Below, piece after piece: positions 24,058 through 34,877 of a stretch of DNA of 64,000 nucleotides. Within the stretch, counting starts at the first letter, position 1, and every line of letters begins with the position of its first letter. The notes under the pieces are model-generated. The model saw only the letters and a program-made list of their open reading frames with translations. It made no database searches and had not been told where the DNA came from. The position numbers were made by a program, and so were the translations under genes. The stretch comes from Treponema denticola (GTDB lineage Bacteria; Spirochaetota; Spirochaetia; Treponematales; Treponemataceae). Where the stretch lies: positions 434,001-498,000 of the forward strand of contig NZ_CP038800.1 of NCBI RefSeq assembly GCF_024400535.1. The letters are read 5' to 3'.

Positions 24058-26109
24058 ATGCTTGATAAGATGCGTAACATAGGAATAATGGCTCACATAG
24101 ACGCTGGAAAAACCACCACGACCGAGCGTATTTTGTTTTATACGGGAAAAATTCATAAGATAGGCGAAATAGATGACGGTCAAGCAACCATGGACTGGAT
24201 GGCACAAGAACAGGACAGGGGAATCACTATCCAAAGTGCCGCCACCACTACTTATTGGAAAAACTTTCAGATAAATATAATCGACACTCCCGGGCACGTA
24301 GACTTTACGGCCGAGGTAGAACGCTCCTTGCGTGTCTTGGACGGAGCCGTTGCAGTTCTCTGTGCAGTCGGAGGAGTTCAGCCCCAGACCGAAACAGTTT
24401 GGCATCAGGCAGACCGGTACAAGGTTCCCCGCATTTGCTTTGTAAACAAGATGGACAGAATCGGGGCCGACTTTTTTGCAGTTTTAAAAGACGTACACGA
24501 AAAATTCGGCGTTGAAGTCGTGCCCGTTCAAATTCCTATCGGAGCAAGCGACAGCTTTGAAGGAGTTATCGATCTTATTGCAATGAAAGAAATTCACTGG
24601 GATGCCGCAACCGAGGGCGAAAAATACGAGTATACCGCAATAGCCCAAGACCGCCTTGCCTTGGCGGAAGAATGGCGCGAAAAAATGCTCGATACTATTT
24701 CTTCAGCCTCGGACGAAATCACCGAGCTCATCCTTGAAGGAAAAGATGTTCCCGAAGAGCTTATCAAAAAAGAAATAAGAAAGGCGGTTTTAAATCAAAA
24801 CTATATTCCGTTTTTGTGCGGATCTGCACGAAAGAATATCGGAGTTCAGCCTTTAATCGATGCAGTCGTCGACTTTTTGCCCGCCCCCGATGAGGTTCTT
24901 CCGGCAGAGGCCTTTAATCCCAAGAAGGAAGAAAAGCTTTCTGTTCCGTGTAAGGTGGAAGGGGCTCCCTTAGGCCTTGTATTTAAAATTCAATATGATA
25001 AGGATGCAGGAAGCCTTTGCTATGTCCGAATGTACTCGGGTAAAATCAAATCGGGCGATCAAGTTTTTAATACGGGGAAAAAGAAAAGAGAACGCGTAAA
25101 CAGAATCCTGCGTATGCATTCAAATAAGTCGGAACAAATGGATTCCGTTCAAGCCGGGGATATTGCCGTTTTTATCGGTTTAAAAATCTCTCAGACAGGA
25201 GATACTCTGGGCTCCGAGGGACAGCCTCTCTTACTTGAATCCATGCAATTCCCCGAACCTGTTATTTCCGTTTCGGTAGAACCTAAAAGCTTATCGGAAA
25301 GCGACCGCTTAAAAGAAGTTTTGGAAATTCTTTCAAAGGAGGATCCGACCTTTACAAGCCGCGAAGACAGTGAAACGGGACAGCTTATAATTTCCGGCAT
25401 GGGAGAACTTCATATAGATGTTCTAACCCGCCGAATGTTGGATGATTTTAAGGTAGAAGCCAGAGTCGGAAACCCGCAGGTTACTTACAGGGAATCTATC
25501 ACTACCGAAAAAACTCAAACCGAAAAATACAGCAAGCAGCTGGGCGGAAAAGACAATGAAGCTGAACTTACCCTTACTGTCCGTCCCCTTGAAAGAGGAA
25601 GCGGAAACCGCTTTGTTTCAAAAGTTAAAACCTTCCAGAAGTCCGGTTCGGGCGGCACCAATGCTCTCCCCGAAGAGCTTTTAGAAGCCGTTAAGCGTTC
25701 TATTGAAGGCTGCTTTAGTTCCGGCATCAAGGTAGGTTATCCTTGTACCGATATCGAAGTAGAACTTGTTTCGGTAAAATACAATGAACTTACGGCAACC
25801 CCCTTCGCCTACGAAGCCGCCGCCGCAAAATGCTTTGATGATGCTTGCAGTGCAGCAGACCCCGTGCTCTTGGAGCCGGTAATGGCTGTGGACATTATGA
25901 GTCCCAAAGAATTCGTCGGAGATGCAATGAGCCAAATCACTCAGAGGGGAGGCTTAATCTCAAGCATGGATTCAAAGGCAAGTACCGACATTGTACACGC
26001 TCAAGCCCCCATGGCAAAGATGTTCGGCTTTTCCACCGACCTCCGTTCAGCCACACAAGGAAGGGCTTCCTTTACCATGAGCTTCAGCCATTTTGAAATT
26101 AAGCGCTAG
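24058..26109 (+). CDS. fusA: Translation elongation factor G, spirochaete second type (spdEFG-like)
   Basis: 683-residue translational GTPase. G-domain motifs: [15 protein letters not shown] (P-loop, ~8-20), RGITIQSAA (switch I/G2), DTPGHVDF (G3), NKMD (G4). Domains II-V follow with the usual order. I start at ATG 24058 because GGAG is 9 bases upstream; an upstream TTG frame (24043) overlaps that site. The sequence reads as one of the divergent EF-Gs that spirochaetes carry, so it may be the translocation or the recycling factor. A terminator hairpin follows the stop. Confidence 0.93.
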   Translation: MLDKMRNIGIMAHIDAGKTTTTERILFYTGKIHKIGEIDDGQATMDWMAQEQDRGITIQSAATTTYWKNFQINIIDTPGHVDFTAEVERSLRVLDGAVAVLCAVGGVQPQTETVWHQADRYKVPRICFVNKMDRIGADFFAVLKDVHEKFGVEVVPVQIPIGASDSFEGVIDLIAMKEIHWDAATEGEKYEYTAIAQDRLALAEEWREKMLDTISSASDEITELILEGKDVPEELIKKEIRKAVLNQNYIPFLCGSARKNIGVQPLIDAVVDFLPAPDEVLPAEAFNPKKEEKLSVPCKVEGAPLGLVFKIQYDKDAGSLCYVRMYSGKIKSGDQVFNTGKKKRERVNRILRMHSNKSEQMDSVQAGDIAVFIGLKISQTGDTLGSEGQPLLLESMQFPEPVISVSVEPKSLSESDRLKEVLEILSKEDPTFTSREDSETGQLIISGMGELHIDVLTRRMLDDFKVEARVGNPQVTYRESITTEKTQTEKYSKQLGGKDNEAELTLTVRPLERGSGNRFVSKVKTFQKSGSGGTNALPEELLEAVKRSIEGCFSSGIKVGYPCTDIEVELVSVKYNELTATPFAYEAAAAKCFDDACSAADPVLLEPVMAVDIMSPKEFVGDAMSQITQRGGLISSMDSKASTDIVHAQAPMAKMFGFSTDLRSATQGRASFTMSFSHFEIKR

Positions 26110-26161
26110 TTTTAGGATAGGCCGTTCATTCTAAAAAAGATATTAACGATTTTTTTAACCG

Positions 26162-26210
26162 ATAAAGCCTCTTTTACCGTTTTTTACTATAAAAAGGGCT
26201 TTATTTTATT
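26162..26210 (+). terminator. Intrinsic terminator of the EF-G gene
   Basis: ATAAAGCC(T)CTTTT pairs with AAAA(A)GGGCTTTAT, followed by TTTATT. It ends about 35 bases before the next gene. Confidence 0.7.
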
Positions 26211-26248
26211 GACGATTGAAGACTTTTTGCCGATAATAGGTGCAGATT

Positions 26249-27787
26249 ATGTATAAATTTAAATTAAATTTGCGAAAAAGCTATTTATCAGGTTTTATAT
26301 TTTTAAATATTCTCTTGGGCACCCTTGTTTCTGAAGAAAGTTCATTGAATTTTGGAGGGGTATCAGGTTGGAATAATTTAGTTTATACCAATAATGTGGA
26401 AGAAAGGGACGGCAAATTCGGTTTTAGATCTTTAGGGCTTTCATCCTCTGCTCAACAAATTACCGAAATGACGGATATGTATTTAAGCTTTGATTCTAAA
26501 GATGTTATTGAAGAAACCGGAGCTTACAGTGTAGTAAAATCTTCCATTGTTCATCTTGATGCCGATAAAGCAAAATTCGGAGAAGGGGCAGCCCTTTGTA
26601 CTTATAATTCAAACAAGGAAAGTCTTATCTTAAAGCCGGCAAAGGGAGCTTTTTTTGCAGGATCAAAAATATTAAAATCATTTACTATAGAATTCTGGCT
26701 ATGCCCACAAACTACCGAGAGCGGAAGCACTATCTTACGGTGGTGGACATCCCTGGTTGACGGCAGAAAAACTATGTACCAAAATATTGCTGCCGGTATT
26801 TTTAACAATAAAATGGAGTGGTCATTTTTAAATATATGGCAAGATAAAAATAATAAAGGAATAGATGTCAGGCTCTCAGGAAAATCGAATATAATCCCGG
26901 AAATTTGGAGTCATCATCTTATTACATATGATGATAGCACAGGCCTTTTAGAATATAGAATGAATGGAAGATCGGAAGGTATTATTTATATGACCGATAC
27001 GGGCAGGGAGAGCAATCAAATCCTATATTCGGTTTTAGGGACATCTTCCGATGTTCTAGTAGGCTTAAATTATTCCGGATTACTGGATGAACTTAAAGTA
27101 ACTAACTTTTTTTCCAAATTCGGGATGCCTTGGGAAATTTCTTCCCTATTTGAAAAATATCCGGCTGAGGGCGGACGAATTGAAACCAACATAATAGATA
27201 CCGGCGGGAATAAGTCGCGGCCTCTTATTTTAAAAGCCCATTATGAACAGCCTGAGCAAACCGATACGGAGTTTTTTATCAGAGCGGCCGATAGTCCTTT
27301 TAATTGGAGTGGGACATATCCGGAATGGAAGAGCATAAAACCTAATACTCCGATAAAAAATATCTCCGGAAGATTTTTTCAAATTGCATGTGATATTTAT
27401 CCGAATGCATCAGGTCTTAAATCTCCATTGATCCATTCTTTTTCTTTAGAATATGAAAAAGACAACCCGCCTCTTCCTCCCGTAAAGATTATTGCAAGAG
27501 CTTCTGACTCATCGGTGGAACTTTTTTGGGCACCTTCAATAGATGCGGATGTAAAAGGCTATTTAATATATTTCGGGAATAGAAATGGAGAATATCTTGA
27601 TTCGAATTCTCCCATCAATGCAGGAAATGTAACAAATTATAAGATAGAGAATTTACAAAACGGTAAATTATACTTTTTTTCGATTGCTGCTTATGATGAA
27701 GAAAATGGGGAACATGCAGGTGATACATCAAAAGAAGTCTGGGCCAGACCTCTTCAAAGTAAAAAGGAAGTAACAAATGTCGAGTAA
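26249..27787 (+). CDS. Secreted protein with LamG-like and fibronectin type III domains
   Basis: 512 residues. An N-terminal hydrophobic segment (~12-28) is a likely signal peptide. A concanavalin/LamG-like domain spans ~85-275 (FTIEFWLCPQT, then VGLNYSGLLDELKV), and a C-terminal FN3 domain ~410-505 (SVELFWAPSIDADVKGYLIY, then LYFFSIAAYDEENGE). This suggests a carbohydrate- or surface-binding periplasmic or outer-surface protein. ATG 26249 is chosen over GTG 26240 because AGG lies 8 bases upstream. It overlaps the TPR gene by 11 bases, so the two proteins probably work together. Confidence 0.82.
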   Translation: MYKFKLNLRKSYLSGFIFLNILLGTLVSEESSLNFGGVSGWNNLVYTNNVEERDGKFGFRSLGLSSSAQQITEMTDMYLSFDSKDVIEETGAYSVVKSSIVHLDADKAKFGEGAALCTYNSNKESLILKPAKGAFFAGSKILKSFTIEFWLCPQTTESGSTILRWWTSLVDGRKTMYQNIAAGIFNNKMEWSFLNIWQDKNNKGIDVRLSGKSNIIPEIWSHHLITYDDSTGLLEYRMNGRSEGIIYMTDTGRESNQILYSVLGTSSDVLVGLNYSGLLDELKVTNFFSKFGMPWEISSLFEKYPAEGGRIETNIIDTGGNKSRPLILKAHYEQPEQTDTEFFIRAADSPFNWSGTYPEWKSIKPNTPIKNISGRFFQIACDIYPNASGLKSPLIHSFSLEYEKDNPPLPPVKIIARASDSSVELFWAPSIDADVKGYLIYFGNRNGEYLDSNSPINAGNVTNYKIENLQNGKLYFFSIAAYDEENGEHAGDTSKEVWARPLQSKKEVTNVE

Positions 27788-30608
27788 TTTGAACATTATA
27801 ATGGAGCAGGCAAATTCGGCTATTCTATCGCGGGATTATGATTTTGCAGAAAAAATTTTACTGAATCAGTTAAAAAAAACAAAAAAAACGCCTGATGAAT
27901 ATTACAAATTAAAAACCATGTTGGGAAAATTATATATTAGATCCGGAGAAATAAAAAAAGGATTGGAAGTTTATAAGGAATTAAATAGTCTTAATCCCAA
28001 TGATGTAGAAATACTAAATAATTTAGGTGTTATTTATAGACATCTTGAATTATATAATGAATCCGTAGTTATACTTGAAAAGGCTAAAGCGATAGACAGT
28101 AAAAATGAAACAACTCTATATAATTTAGGAAATACCTACAAGCAAAAAGGGGATTATCAACAGGCTCTGAAGAGTTTCTTAAAAGTTCTTGAGATAAAAC
28201 CTGACGATGCTCTTGCATATAACCATTTAGGAAGTGTCTATTTTCTGTGTAAAGAATATCAAAAAGCCTTAGATGCTTATAAAATAGGTTTAAAAGTAGA
28301 CCCTAATCATCCCTTTTTGAATTTTAATCTTGCTGAATTATATAAAACACAAAAGCTTTATAAAGAAGCAGTCAACTCATATCAAGCCGCTTTAAAAACA
28401 AAACCTAACTGGTATGACGCATTAGTTTCTATTGCCGATTGCTATGTTGAGATGGGTGAATTACAAAAAGCTATCGAAGCATATAAAACAATTATCGATT
28501 CTAATGGTAAGTCTGAAAATAGTTTAACAAAACTGGCAGAGCTATATGAAAAAAATAATGAATATAAAAAAGCGGAAGATTTTTATAAAAAGGCAATATC
28601 GTTAAATGAATATTTTCTGCCGGCAGTTTTGGATTATTCAAATATGCTAAAATCTCAAAAAAGGTATTTTGATGCTTATAATATTTTAATAAATAATAAA
28701 GATAAACATGCAGATAATAAAGAACTTATGTTAAGCACGGCTGATGTATGTTTGATGCTGGAAGATTATTCAAAAGCTAAAGAAATATTAAACAACTTGA
28801 GTGCTAAAATAAAAGGAGATAAAGAAATACTCAAAATGCAAGGGAAACTTTTTTCCGTATTGGGTGATACAAAAAAAGCTGAACAGATTTTTGAGCATTT
28901 ACTCCAGATTTCGCCAAGTGAAATAAATTTACGTTCAGAATTGGCAGACCTATATTTACATAATGATAAATACAAAGAAGCGGCGGATGAACTTACAAAA
29001 TATCTAAATGAAAAACCTCAAGAAATTTCTGCAAGGCTAAAGTTGGGACAAGCTTATGAACAAATGCAAAAATATGATTTGGCAAAAAACGAGTACAATA
29101 AAATAATAAAAAATGATTCAAAAAATACGGATGCTCTTACCGCAATTTTAAAATTAAATGAAAAAGAAGGAAATACGGCTGATGCTGTAAAGCTTGCGAA
29201 TGATATTGTTGATATCCAAACAGATAATATGGATAATGATAATATAAACAGTCTATCCGAATCCGTTCAATTATATGAAGATGCTGTGCGCTCATATGGT
29301 AATGACGGTATTCTAAACAAAAATCTTGAAAAACTTCGTCCTCCGCAGGAAGAACTCGATATGAGTCTTGAACCGGAATTTAATGAGCCGGGAGATTTAA
29401 ATTTTGAAAATGATGAAGAGCTGACTTTAAGCGAAAGTTTTGAATCTATGCCTGACTTAGAAATGCCTTTTAATGATTTAATTGAACTGGCTGACGATGA
29501 GGCTATGCAAAGAGACGAGGACGATGAATCTTTAGAAAGCTTGGTCTATGTTGATGCTCCGATTGATGATAGTCCTGAATTAAAGGATGAATATGAAACT
29601 CTTGAATTCGGCAGTCCCTTAGGAGGAAATAGCAGTAAAAATGATATTCCTGAAGAAGAATTTCAACTTCCGGATACCTTTGCTCCCGCTCAAAATGAAT
29701 CTAAACCTCAGAATCCTCAAATGCCGAACGAAGCTTATCAAGAGCCTTATAATGAAAATTTTGATGAACAGCCTTATCGGCCTCAACAAAGGATGAGCCC
29801 TCAAAAACCTGATGCTGATATAGCGCCTCAGTCTGCAGTGAGCCTCGAAGAGCCGGAAGATATATATGCGGACAGCGGTATTCAAAAAGAAGCCGGAGGG
29901 GCTGCTAATCCTGTCCATGCTCCTAAAAACTCATCCGGCAGCTCTTTAAGTAAACCGCAGGAGGAGCTTAACACAAATGATAAAGGAATCGATAAACCAA
30001 GTCGTCCCCTGCTTGAAGATACCCCTGAAAGCATAGATGAAACTCCGGAATTAAGTTTAGAAGTGCCTGAAGATAATGAAGACAACGATTATGCTATTAA
30101 AACTGATGCCGAATCCGCTCCTGATTCCCTTATACCTTCTTCATTTGAAGATCCCGAAAAAAGCAGCTTAATCGGAGAGAGAAAAAATGATAATCAGGAA
30201 AATCTTTACTCTACAGCCTTACCTCATAATTTAAAAAAATCTCCTCAATTTGAAGAAGAACTTGATACAATTGAAAGCTATGAGATAGTTAAACTCTTTG
30301 TCTACTTACGTGATATGATGGACAATCTCCCCGCTGCAGATCTAAAAGATTTTCTTATAAGCAATGAAAGAATTCAGATGGAATATGTTATAAATAAATT
30401 ATCAGGCGATGTCGGATTAAAGCGCAGAATGATTCTTATAAACGTAAAAGATACGCTTAAAAAAGCAATAGAACCTAAGAGTTCTACCGATAAGACATTA
30501 AAAGATGTTCTGGGCTATTTGCGTATAGTGGCCTCTAAGCTTCCTGATAAGGGATTTGCATCAGCCTGCATTATAAAGATAGACAATTTAATCAAACAAA
30601 TTGGATAA
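27777..30608 (+). CDS. Large TPR protein with acidic low-complexity middle
   Basis: 943 residues. The N-terminal ~500 residues are consecutive tetratricopeptide repeats (YNLGNTYKQKGDYQQALKSF is typical), giving a superhelical protein-binding scaffold. Residues ~520-830 are acidic, Pro/Glu/Ser-rich and likely disordered. The C-terminal ~110 residues form a helical domain (VKLFVYLRDMMDNLPAADLK) also seen at the end of other treponemal proteins by my recollection, but I cannot name it. No signal peptide is seen, so cytoplasmic. The gene is co-translated with the LamG/FN3 gene upstream. Confidence 0.85.
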   Translation: MSSNLNIIMEQANSAILSRDYDFAEKILLNQLKKTKKTPDEYYKLKTMLGKLYIRSGEIKKGLEVYKELNSLNPNDVEILNNLGVIYRHLELYNESVVILEKAKAIDSKNETTLYNLGNTYKQKGDYQQALKSFLKVLEIKPDDALAYNHLGSVYFLCKEYQKALDAYKIGLKVDPNHPFLNFNLAELYKTQKLYKEAVNSYQAALKTKPNWYDALVSIADCYVEMGELQKAIEAYKTIIDSNGKSENSLTKLAELYEKNNEYKKAEDFYKKAISLNEYFLPAVLDYSNMLKSQKRYFDAYNILINNKDKHADNKELMLSTADVCLMLEDYSKAKEILNNLSAKIKGDKEILKMQGKLFSVLGDTKKAEQIFEHLLQISPSEINLRSELADLYLHNDKYKEAADELTKYLNEKPQEISARLKLGQAYEQMQKYDLAKNEYNKIIKNDSKNTDALTAILKLNEKEGNTADAVKLANDIVDIQTDNMDNDNINSLSESVQLYEDAVRSYGNDGILNKNLEKLRPPQEELDMSLEPEFNEPGDLNFENDEELTLSESFESMPDLEMPFNDLIELADDEAMQRDEDDESLESLVYVDAPIDDSPELKDEYETLEFGSPLGGNSSKNDIPEEEFQLPDTFAPAQNESKPQNPQMPNEAYQEPYNENFDEQPYRPQQRMSPQKPDADIAPQSAVSLEEPEDIYADSGIQKEAGGAANPVHAPKNSSGSSLSKPQEELNTNDKGIDKPSRPLLEDTPESIDETPELSLEVPEDNEDNDYAIKTDAESAPDSLIPSSFEDPEKSSLIGERKNDNQENLYSTALPHNLKKSPQFEEELDTIESYEIVKLFVYLRDMMDNLPAADLKDFLISNERIQMEYVINKLSGDVGLKRRMILINVKDTLKKAIEPKSSTDKTLKDVLGYLRIVASKLPDKGFASACIIKIDNLIKQIG

Positions 30609-30674
30609 GTCTTTTAAATAGCTGGACAAAATATAAAATATATATTATTATTTTAAAACATCAGGAGTTTTAAT

Positions 30675-31325
30675 ATGGAATTAAATAAATATATAGATCA
30701 CACTATTCTTAAACCTATGGCCTTAGAAAAGGATGTATTAAAAATATGCAATGAGGCAAAGGAATATCATTTTGCTTCCGTATGTGTAAATCCGTGTCAT
30801 GTTGCTTTAGTGAAAAAAGAACTAAAAGGTTCGGATGTAAAAGTTTGCAGCGTAATTTCTTTTCCTTTTGGAACATCTACAACAGATGTAAAATTAGAAG
30901 AAGCTATAAAAGCCATTGAAGACGGTGCTGAAGAAATAGACATGGTTATAAATGTAGGAAAACTTTTAGAAGGTAACTTAGAATACACTCAAAACGAAAT
31001 CAGCCGAATAACAAAAGCTTGTCATGCTAAAAAAGTTCTTCTCAAAGTGATAGTAGAAACCTGCTACCTTGAAGAAAAAAATATTGCAGATATTTGTGCA
31101 ATTATAGAAAATGCGGGTGCCGATTTTATAAAAACCTCTACCGGTTATGGAACGAGAGGTGCTTCAGTAGAAGATATAAAACTTTTTAAAAAATATTTAA
31201 AAAAAGATACTAAAATTAAAGCTTCCGGCGGAATTCGTACACGGAAAGATGCCGAAACATACATAGGTCTGGGTTGTTCCAGAATAGGTGCAAGCAGCGG
31301 CATTGCAATAGTGAGTGAACAATAA
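30675..31325 (+). CDS. deoC: Deoxyribose-phosphate aldolase
   Basis: 216-residue class I aldolase that splits 2-deoxy-D-ribose 5-phosphate to glyceraldehyde 3-phosphate and acetaldehyde in deoxynucleoside catabolism. Seen: YIDHTILKP at the N-terminus, EIDMVINVG (with the conserved Asp), the Schiff-base lysine in DFIKTSTGYG (~153-162) and the second lysine in IKASGGIRT (~180-188). Length is normal. ATG has an AGGAG site 9 bases upstream. It stands alone between the TPR gene and the TetR operon. Confidence 0.97.
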   Translation: MELNKYIDHTILKPMALEKDVLKICNEAKEYHFASVCVNPCHVALVKKELKGSDVKVCSVISFPFGTSTTDVKLEEAIKAIEDGAEEIDMVINVGKLLEGNLEYTQNEISRITKACHAKKVLLKVIVETCYLEEKNIADICAIIENAGADFIKTSTGYGTRGASVEDIKLFKKYLKKDTKIKASGGIRTRKDAETYIGLGCSRIGASSGIAIVSEQ

Positions 31326-31387
31326 CATAATAAAGTTTCCGTTTATTATCACAATTTAAAAATTATTGAGAAATCTTGACAATTAAC

Positions 31388-31439
31388 TTGACAGCTAAAA
31401 AGAAATTATGTATACTAAAGAAAATAGCATTGCTATTTT
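31388..31439 (+). promoter_or_regulatory. Promoter and TetR operator of the ECF operon
   Basis: TTGACA (31388-31393), 17-base spacer, TATACT (31411-31416), then the perfect 19-bp palindrome AAAATAGCA-T-TGCTATTTT (31421-31439) over the transcription start. The same promoter and palindrome recur at 38645-38713. Confidence 0.85.
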
Positions 31440-31460
31440 TTAGTGGAAGGCGGTTCGTTT

Positions 31461-32078
31461 ATGAGCAAAAGTGAAGATACCAAACAACTGATTTTGGATA
31501 CGGCTAAACGGGAGTTTTTGGAAAAAGGCTATAACGCTGCCTCTGTCCGCACAATTGCAAAGAAAGCCGGTTTAACGACCGGTGCGATTTTTCGGTATTA
31601 TGCGGATAAGGCCGCTTTGTTTGAAGCCCTTGTCTCCGAAGCGGCAGACGGCTTGGTCGAACAATTTAAGGCGGCCCAAGAGGCACACTTTGAGTTGATT
31701 CCTAAAGACAGAACTGCGCAAAGCCGAGATTTATCGACAGAGTATTTACGTCACTTTGTAAATTACGTGTATGACCGTTTTGATGAGTTCAAGCTTGTGC
31801 TTTGCTGCGCGGAAGGCACAAAATACGCAAACTATATTCATGATTTGGTAGAGCTTGATGTGGAACGTACCGAAACATATTACCGTCTATTGCGGGAAAA
31901 GGGAAAAATCAAAGGGAGCATCAGTTATGAACTTCATCATATGATTACAAGTGCCTATTTTACCGCAGTATTTGAAACCGTAGTACATGACATGCCAAAA
32001 AAACAGGCGATGGGATATGTAGAAGAAATCGCCGTTTTCTTTAATTCAGGATGGGAGGGGCTTTTAAAGCTAGTATGA
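31461..32078 (+). CDS. TetR/AcrR-family repressor of the ECF/ABC regulon
   Basis: 205 residues. The N-terminal TetR HTH (ILDTAKREFLEKGYNAASVR, TTGAIFRYYADKAALFEALV) is followed by a helical ligand domain. It is the first gene of the operon and lies just downstream of the palindromic operator, so autorepression is expected. The operator's reuse at the 38.7-kb ABC operon points to control of both. ATG 31461 is used; an in-frame GTG at 31443 is an alternative. The inducer is unknown; the transported compound or its metal would be a natural guess. Confidence 0.9.
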   Translation: MSKSEDTKQLILDTAKREFLEKGYNAASVRTIAKKAGLTTGAIFRYYADKAALFEALVSEAADGLVEQFKAAQEAHFELIPKDRTAQSRDLSTEYLRHFVNYVYDRFDEFKLVLCCAEGTKYANYIHDLVELDVERTETYYRLLREKGKIKGSISYELHHMITSAYFTAVFETVVHDMPKKQAMGYVEEIAVFFNSGWEGLLKLV

Positions 32079-32085
32079 GAAGAAT

Positions 32086-32688
32086 ATGAAAAATAAAAAA
32101 ATTAACACATTACAGACCAAGGATTTTATTTCTATCGGTGTTTTCTCGCTTGTTTATTTTGCGGCTGCTTTTATCATCGGCGGTGTTGCGCAGATGACAC
32201 CGGTTACATTTCCGTTTATGCCGATGATTGTCGCGTTGTTTGCGGGCAGTATTTTTATGCTATATACCGCAAAAATTCCAAAACGGGGTGCAATTTCGAT
32301 TTTGGGGATTTTAGCAGGATTGTTGCTCTTTATTACCGGAATGTTTTGGATGATGTCGGTCTTTTTTATCATCTTCGGTTTTATTGCAGACGGTATTGCA
32401 TCTTTCGGCGAGTTTAAATCTTTTAAGAAAAACCTTACGGCGTATTGTATTTTTGCGCTTGCACCGATGGGGGCGTATATACCGATGGCAGTGATGCCCG
32501 CTCAGTTTGATGCGTTTATGCGCAAAAAAGGAGACTTTTCATCTTTTGCCGAAGTCATTAACGCAATCGGTGCTAACCGATGGGTGGTTCCGGCAATGAT
32601 AGCGGGAACGGTTGTGTGTGCAATAATAGGCGGAATGATCGGAAAAAAATTGCTGAAAAAACATTTTGAAAAAGCGGGAATTGTGTAA
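32086..32688 (+). CDS. ECF transporter S component, MptD/Trep_Strep family
   Basis: 200-residue integral membrane substrate-binding subunit with about six hydrophobic segments. It matches the TIGR02185 (Trep_Strep) pattern by overall sequence and by its place before EcfT and a fused EcfA. It would bind a small molecule and dock on the T/A module for import. Start is 7 bases after the TetR stop; the EcfT gene begins at the base after its stop. The ligand of the family is not established as far as I know. Confidence 0.85.
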   Translation: MKNKKINTLQTKDFISIGVFSLVYFAAAFIIGGVAQMTPVTFPFMPMIVALFAGSIFMLYTAKIPKRGAISILGILAGLLLFITGMFWMMSVFFIIFGFIADGIASFGEFKSFKKNLTAYCIFALAPMGAYIPMAVMPAQFDAFMRKKGDFSSFAEVINAIGANRWVVPAMIAGTVVCAIIGGMIGKKLLKKHFEKAGIV

Positions 32689-33393
32689 ATGTTTTTGGAT
32701 CCCCGCACCAAATTACTCATTCTTGCAATTACGAGTGTATCGGTTTTTTTGAATGAGAGTACGCTGATAGAAGGTGCTTTTATATTTATCCCCTTTTTGC
32801 TGCTCTTACAGGCAAAACATATTCGGCTTGCATTTAAAAGCGGTGCGGCCTTTATCATTTTGCTGGCACTGCCGATGCTGCTAGTGCCGCACCTCCCGGT
32901 AACGGCAGGCGGCATTCTCTATATGTTTGCCGTATACATACGCAAACTCATTCCGTGTTTTATGCTTGGTTCCCTTCTTATTCGGACAACTAAGGTAAGT
33001 ACTTTCTTGGCGGCAATCAGCCGCTTACACCTGCCGAAAGGTTTTACCATTGCATTATCGATCACGCTGCGCTATTTTCCGACAATGACGGAAGAATGGG
33101 GTTTTATCAAGGATGCGATGTCCTTGCGGGGCATATCGGCATCTCCTGCAGGATTGCTTTTTCATCCGGTAAGAACAATGGAATATGTGTATGTACCGAT
33201 GCTTGTGTCAGCGTCAAAAATATCCGACGAGATAACACAGGCTGCTATTACTCGGGGAATAGATCATCTTGAACGGAGGAGTTGTCTTGAAAACATAAGG
33301 TTCCGGATGAGGGATGCACTCCTGCTCATTCTTTACTCGAGTCTTGTTGTGCTTATCATTTTTAATACTGCAAAAGGAGCGGTTCTTCCTTGA
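32689..33393 (+). CDS. ecfT: ECF transporter T component (EcfT)
   Basis: 234-residue membrane coupling subunit. Hydrophobic segments fill the first ~110 residues. The C-terminal coupling region has the conserved Ala-Arg-Gly type motif, here AAITRGID near 203-210, and the first helix has DPRTKLLI. It links the S component to the ATPase. It is contiguous with the S gene and overlaps the ATPase gene by 4 bases. Confidence 0.9.
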   Translation: MFLDPRTKLLILAITSVSVFLNESTLIEGAFIFIPFLLLLQAKHIRLAFKSGAAFIILLALPMLLVPHLPVTAGGILYMFAVYIRKLIPCFMLGSLLIRTTKVSTFLAAISRLHLPKGFTIALSITLRYFPTMTEEWGFIKDAMSLRGISASPAGLLFHPVRTMEYVYVPMLVSASKISDEITQAAITRGIDHLERRSCLENIRFRMRDALLLILYSSLVVLIIFNTAKGAVLP

Positions 33394-34877
33394 TTACTTT
33401 ACGGAATATTTCTTTTTCTTATAATGGAACAAAAGAAAATAATTTGTGTGATATATCTCTGCATATCCCGAAAGGACAATGCGTTCTGCTCTGCGGCGGT
33501 TCAGGCTGCGGTAAAACAACATTGACTCGGTTAATTAACGGTTTAATTCCCCATTTTTTTGAAGGTGAATTTTCCGGAGAAGCAATTATAAATGGAATGA
33601 ACAGTGCGGAAGCGGATATTGCGCAGCTTTCCGATAGCGTCGGTACGGTCTTTCAAAATCCAAGAACACAGTTTTTTAATACCGATACCGATAGTGAAAT
33701 CGTATTCGGTTTGGAAAACCGAGGACTTCCTCCGGAGCAATTACTGAGCCGCCTTGAAAAAGTTACCGAGGATTTACAGATACAAAACTTGCGCGAACGC
33801 AGCATCTTTGAACTTTCCGGAGGAGAAAAACAAAAGATCGCGTTTGCTTCAGTGTATGCTGCCGAGCCTGAAATATTTGTCTTGGATGAACCTTCGTCTA
33901 ATATGGATTATCATTCTATCAAAGAACTGAGCGAACTGATTAAAAAAATCAAATTACAGGGAAAGACTATCGTCATTGCCGAACATAGGATATGGTATTT
34001 GATGGATATAGCTGATAGGGTGATTTTTATGGAAAACGGAAAGATTGCACAGGATATGGATATTCAAACGTTTGTAAATCTGCCTGAAGCGCAAATAAAA
34101 CATATGGAATTGCGCTGTAGAAATCTTGCTGATGTTAAAGCAGAGACTGTAAACGCAACTCCCGATATAAGTGCATCTTCCGATGTACGCGTATCTTCCG
34201 GCGGACATACGTTTGAAGTAAAAGATATTACCGTCAAATTAGGGCATACATCCGTTCTGCAAGATATTTCGTTTTCTACAAGAGGAGGAGAGATTATTGC
34301 AATAACGGGAGAAAATGGAGCGGGGAAAACGACATTGGCGCGTACGCTATGCGGTCTTACACAAGAAGCAGCGGGAAGCATATCTTTTGACGGCAACCCC
34401 CTATCGAGAAAAATGCGGAGAGAGCGTTCATATATGGTGATGCAGGATGTCGGTCATCAGCTTTTTACGGACAGCGTATATGCCGAATGCCGATTAGGTA
34501 TCAAAGACTTGCCGGATCCCGCTATCGATGAAGTGTTAACGGAACTCTCGCTTAACCGGCTAAAAGAGAGGCATCCGCTTTCCCTTTCCGGCGGGCAAAA
34601 GCAGCGGCTTGCAGTAGCGGTCAGTGTACTGTGCGGAAAGGACATCCTTATCTTTGATGAACCCACCAGCGGACTTGATCTTAAAAGCATGCAAGAGGCA
34701 GGACGCATAATCAAGCGGCTGGCGGACGATAAAAAGACTGTTATCGTTATCACCCATGATATTGAGTTTATCAAAACAATCTGTTCGCGTGTACTGATTT
34801 TATCCGGCGGAAAGATTGTCAAAGAACTGTGCGGCGAAAAAAAGAATGAACTTGAAATGCAGCTGGAGACATTTTAA
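33390..34877 (+). CDS. ECF transporter ATPase, fused two-domain form
   Basis: 495 residues with two complete ABC ATPase domains. First: Walker A GGSGCGKTT (~36-44), signature LSGGEKQKIAF, Walker B FVLDEPSSNMD. Second (~275 onward): Walker A ENGAGKTT, signature LSGGQKQRLAV, Walker B IFDEPTSGLD. One chain thus replaces the EcfA1/EcfA2 heterodimer. It energises the S/T module encoded upstream. Last gene of the TetR operon. Confidence 0.93.
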   Translation: MITLRNISFSYNGTKENNLCDISLHIPKGQCVLLCGGSGCGKTTLTRLINGLIPHFFEGEFSGEAIINGMNSAEADIAQLSDSVGTVFQNPRTQFFNTDTDSEIVFGLENRGLPPEQLLSRLEKVTEDLQIQNLRERSIFELSGGEKQKIAFASVYAAEPEIFVLDEPSSNMDYHSIKELSELIKKIKLQGKTIVIAEHRIWYLMDIADRVIFMENGKIAQDMDIQTFVNLPEAQIKHMELRCRNLADVKAETVNATPDISASSDVRVSSGGHTFEVKDITVKLGHTSVLQDISFSTRGGEIIAITGENGAGKTTLARTLCGLTQEAAGSISFDGNPLSRKMRRERSYMVMQDVGHQLFTDSVYAECRLGIKDLPDPAIDEVLTELSLNRLKERHPLSLSGGQKQRLAVAVSVLCGKDILIFDEPTSGLDLKSMQEAGRIIKRLADDKKTVIVITHDIEFIKTICSRVLILSGGKIVKELCGEKKNELEMQLETF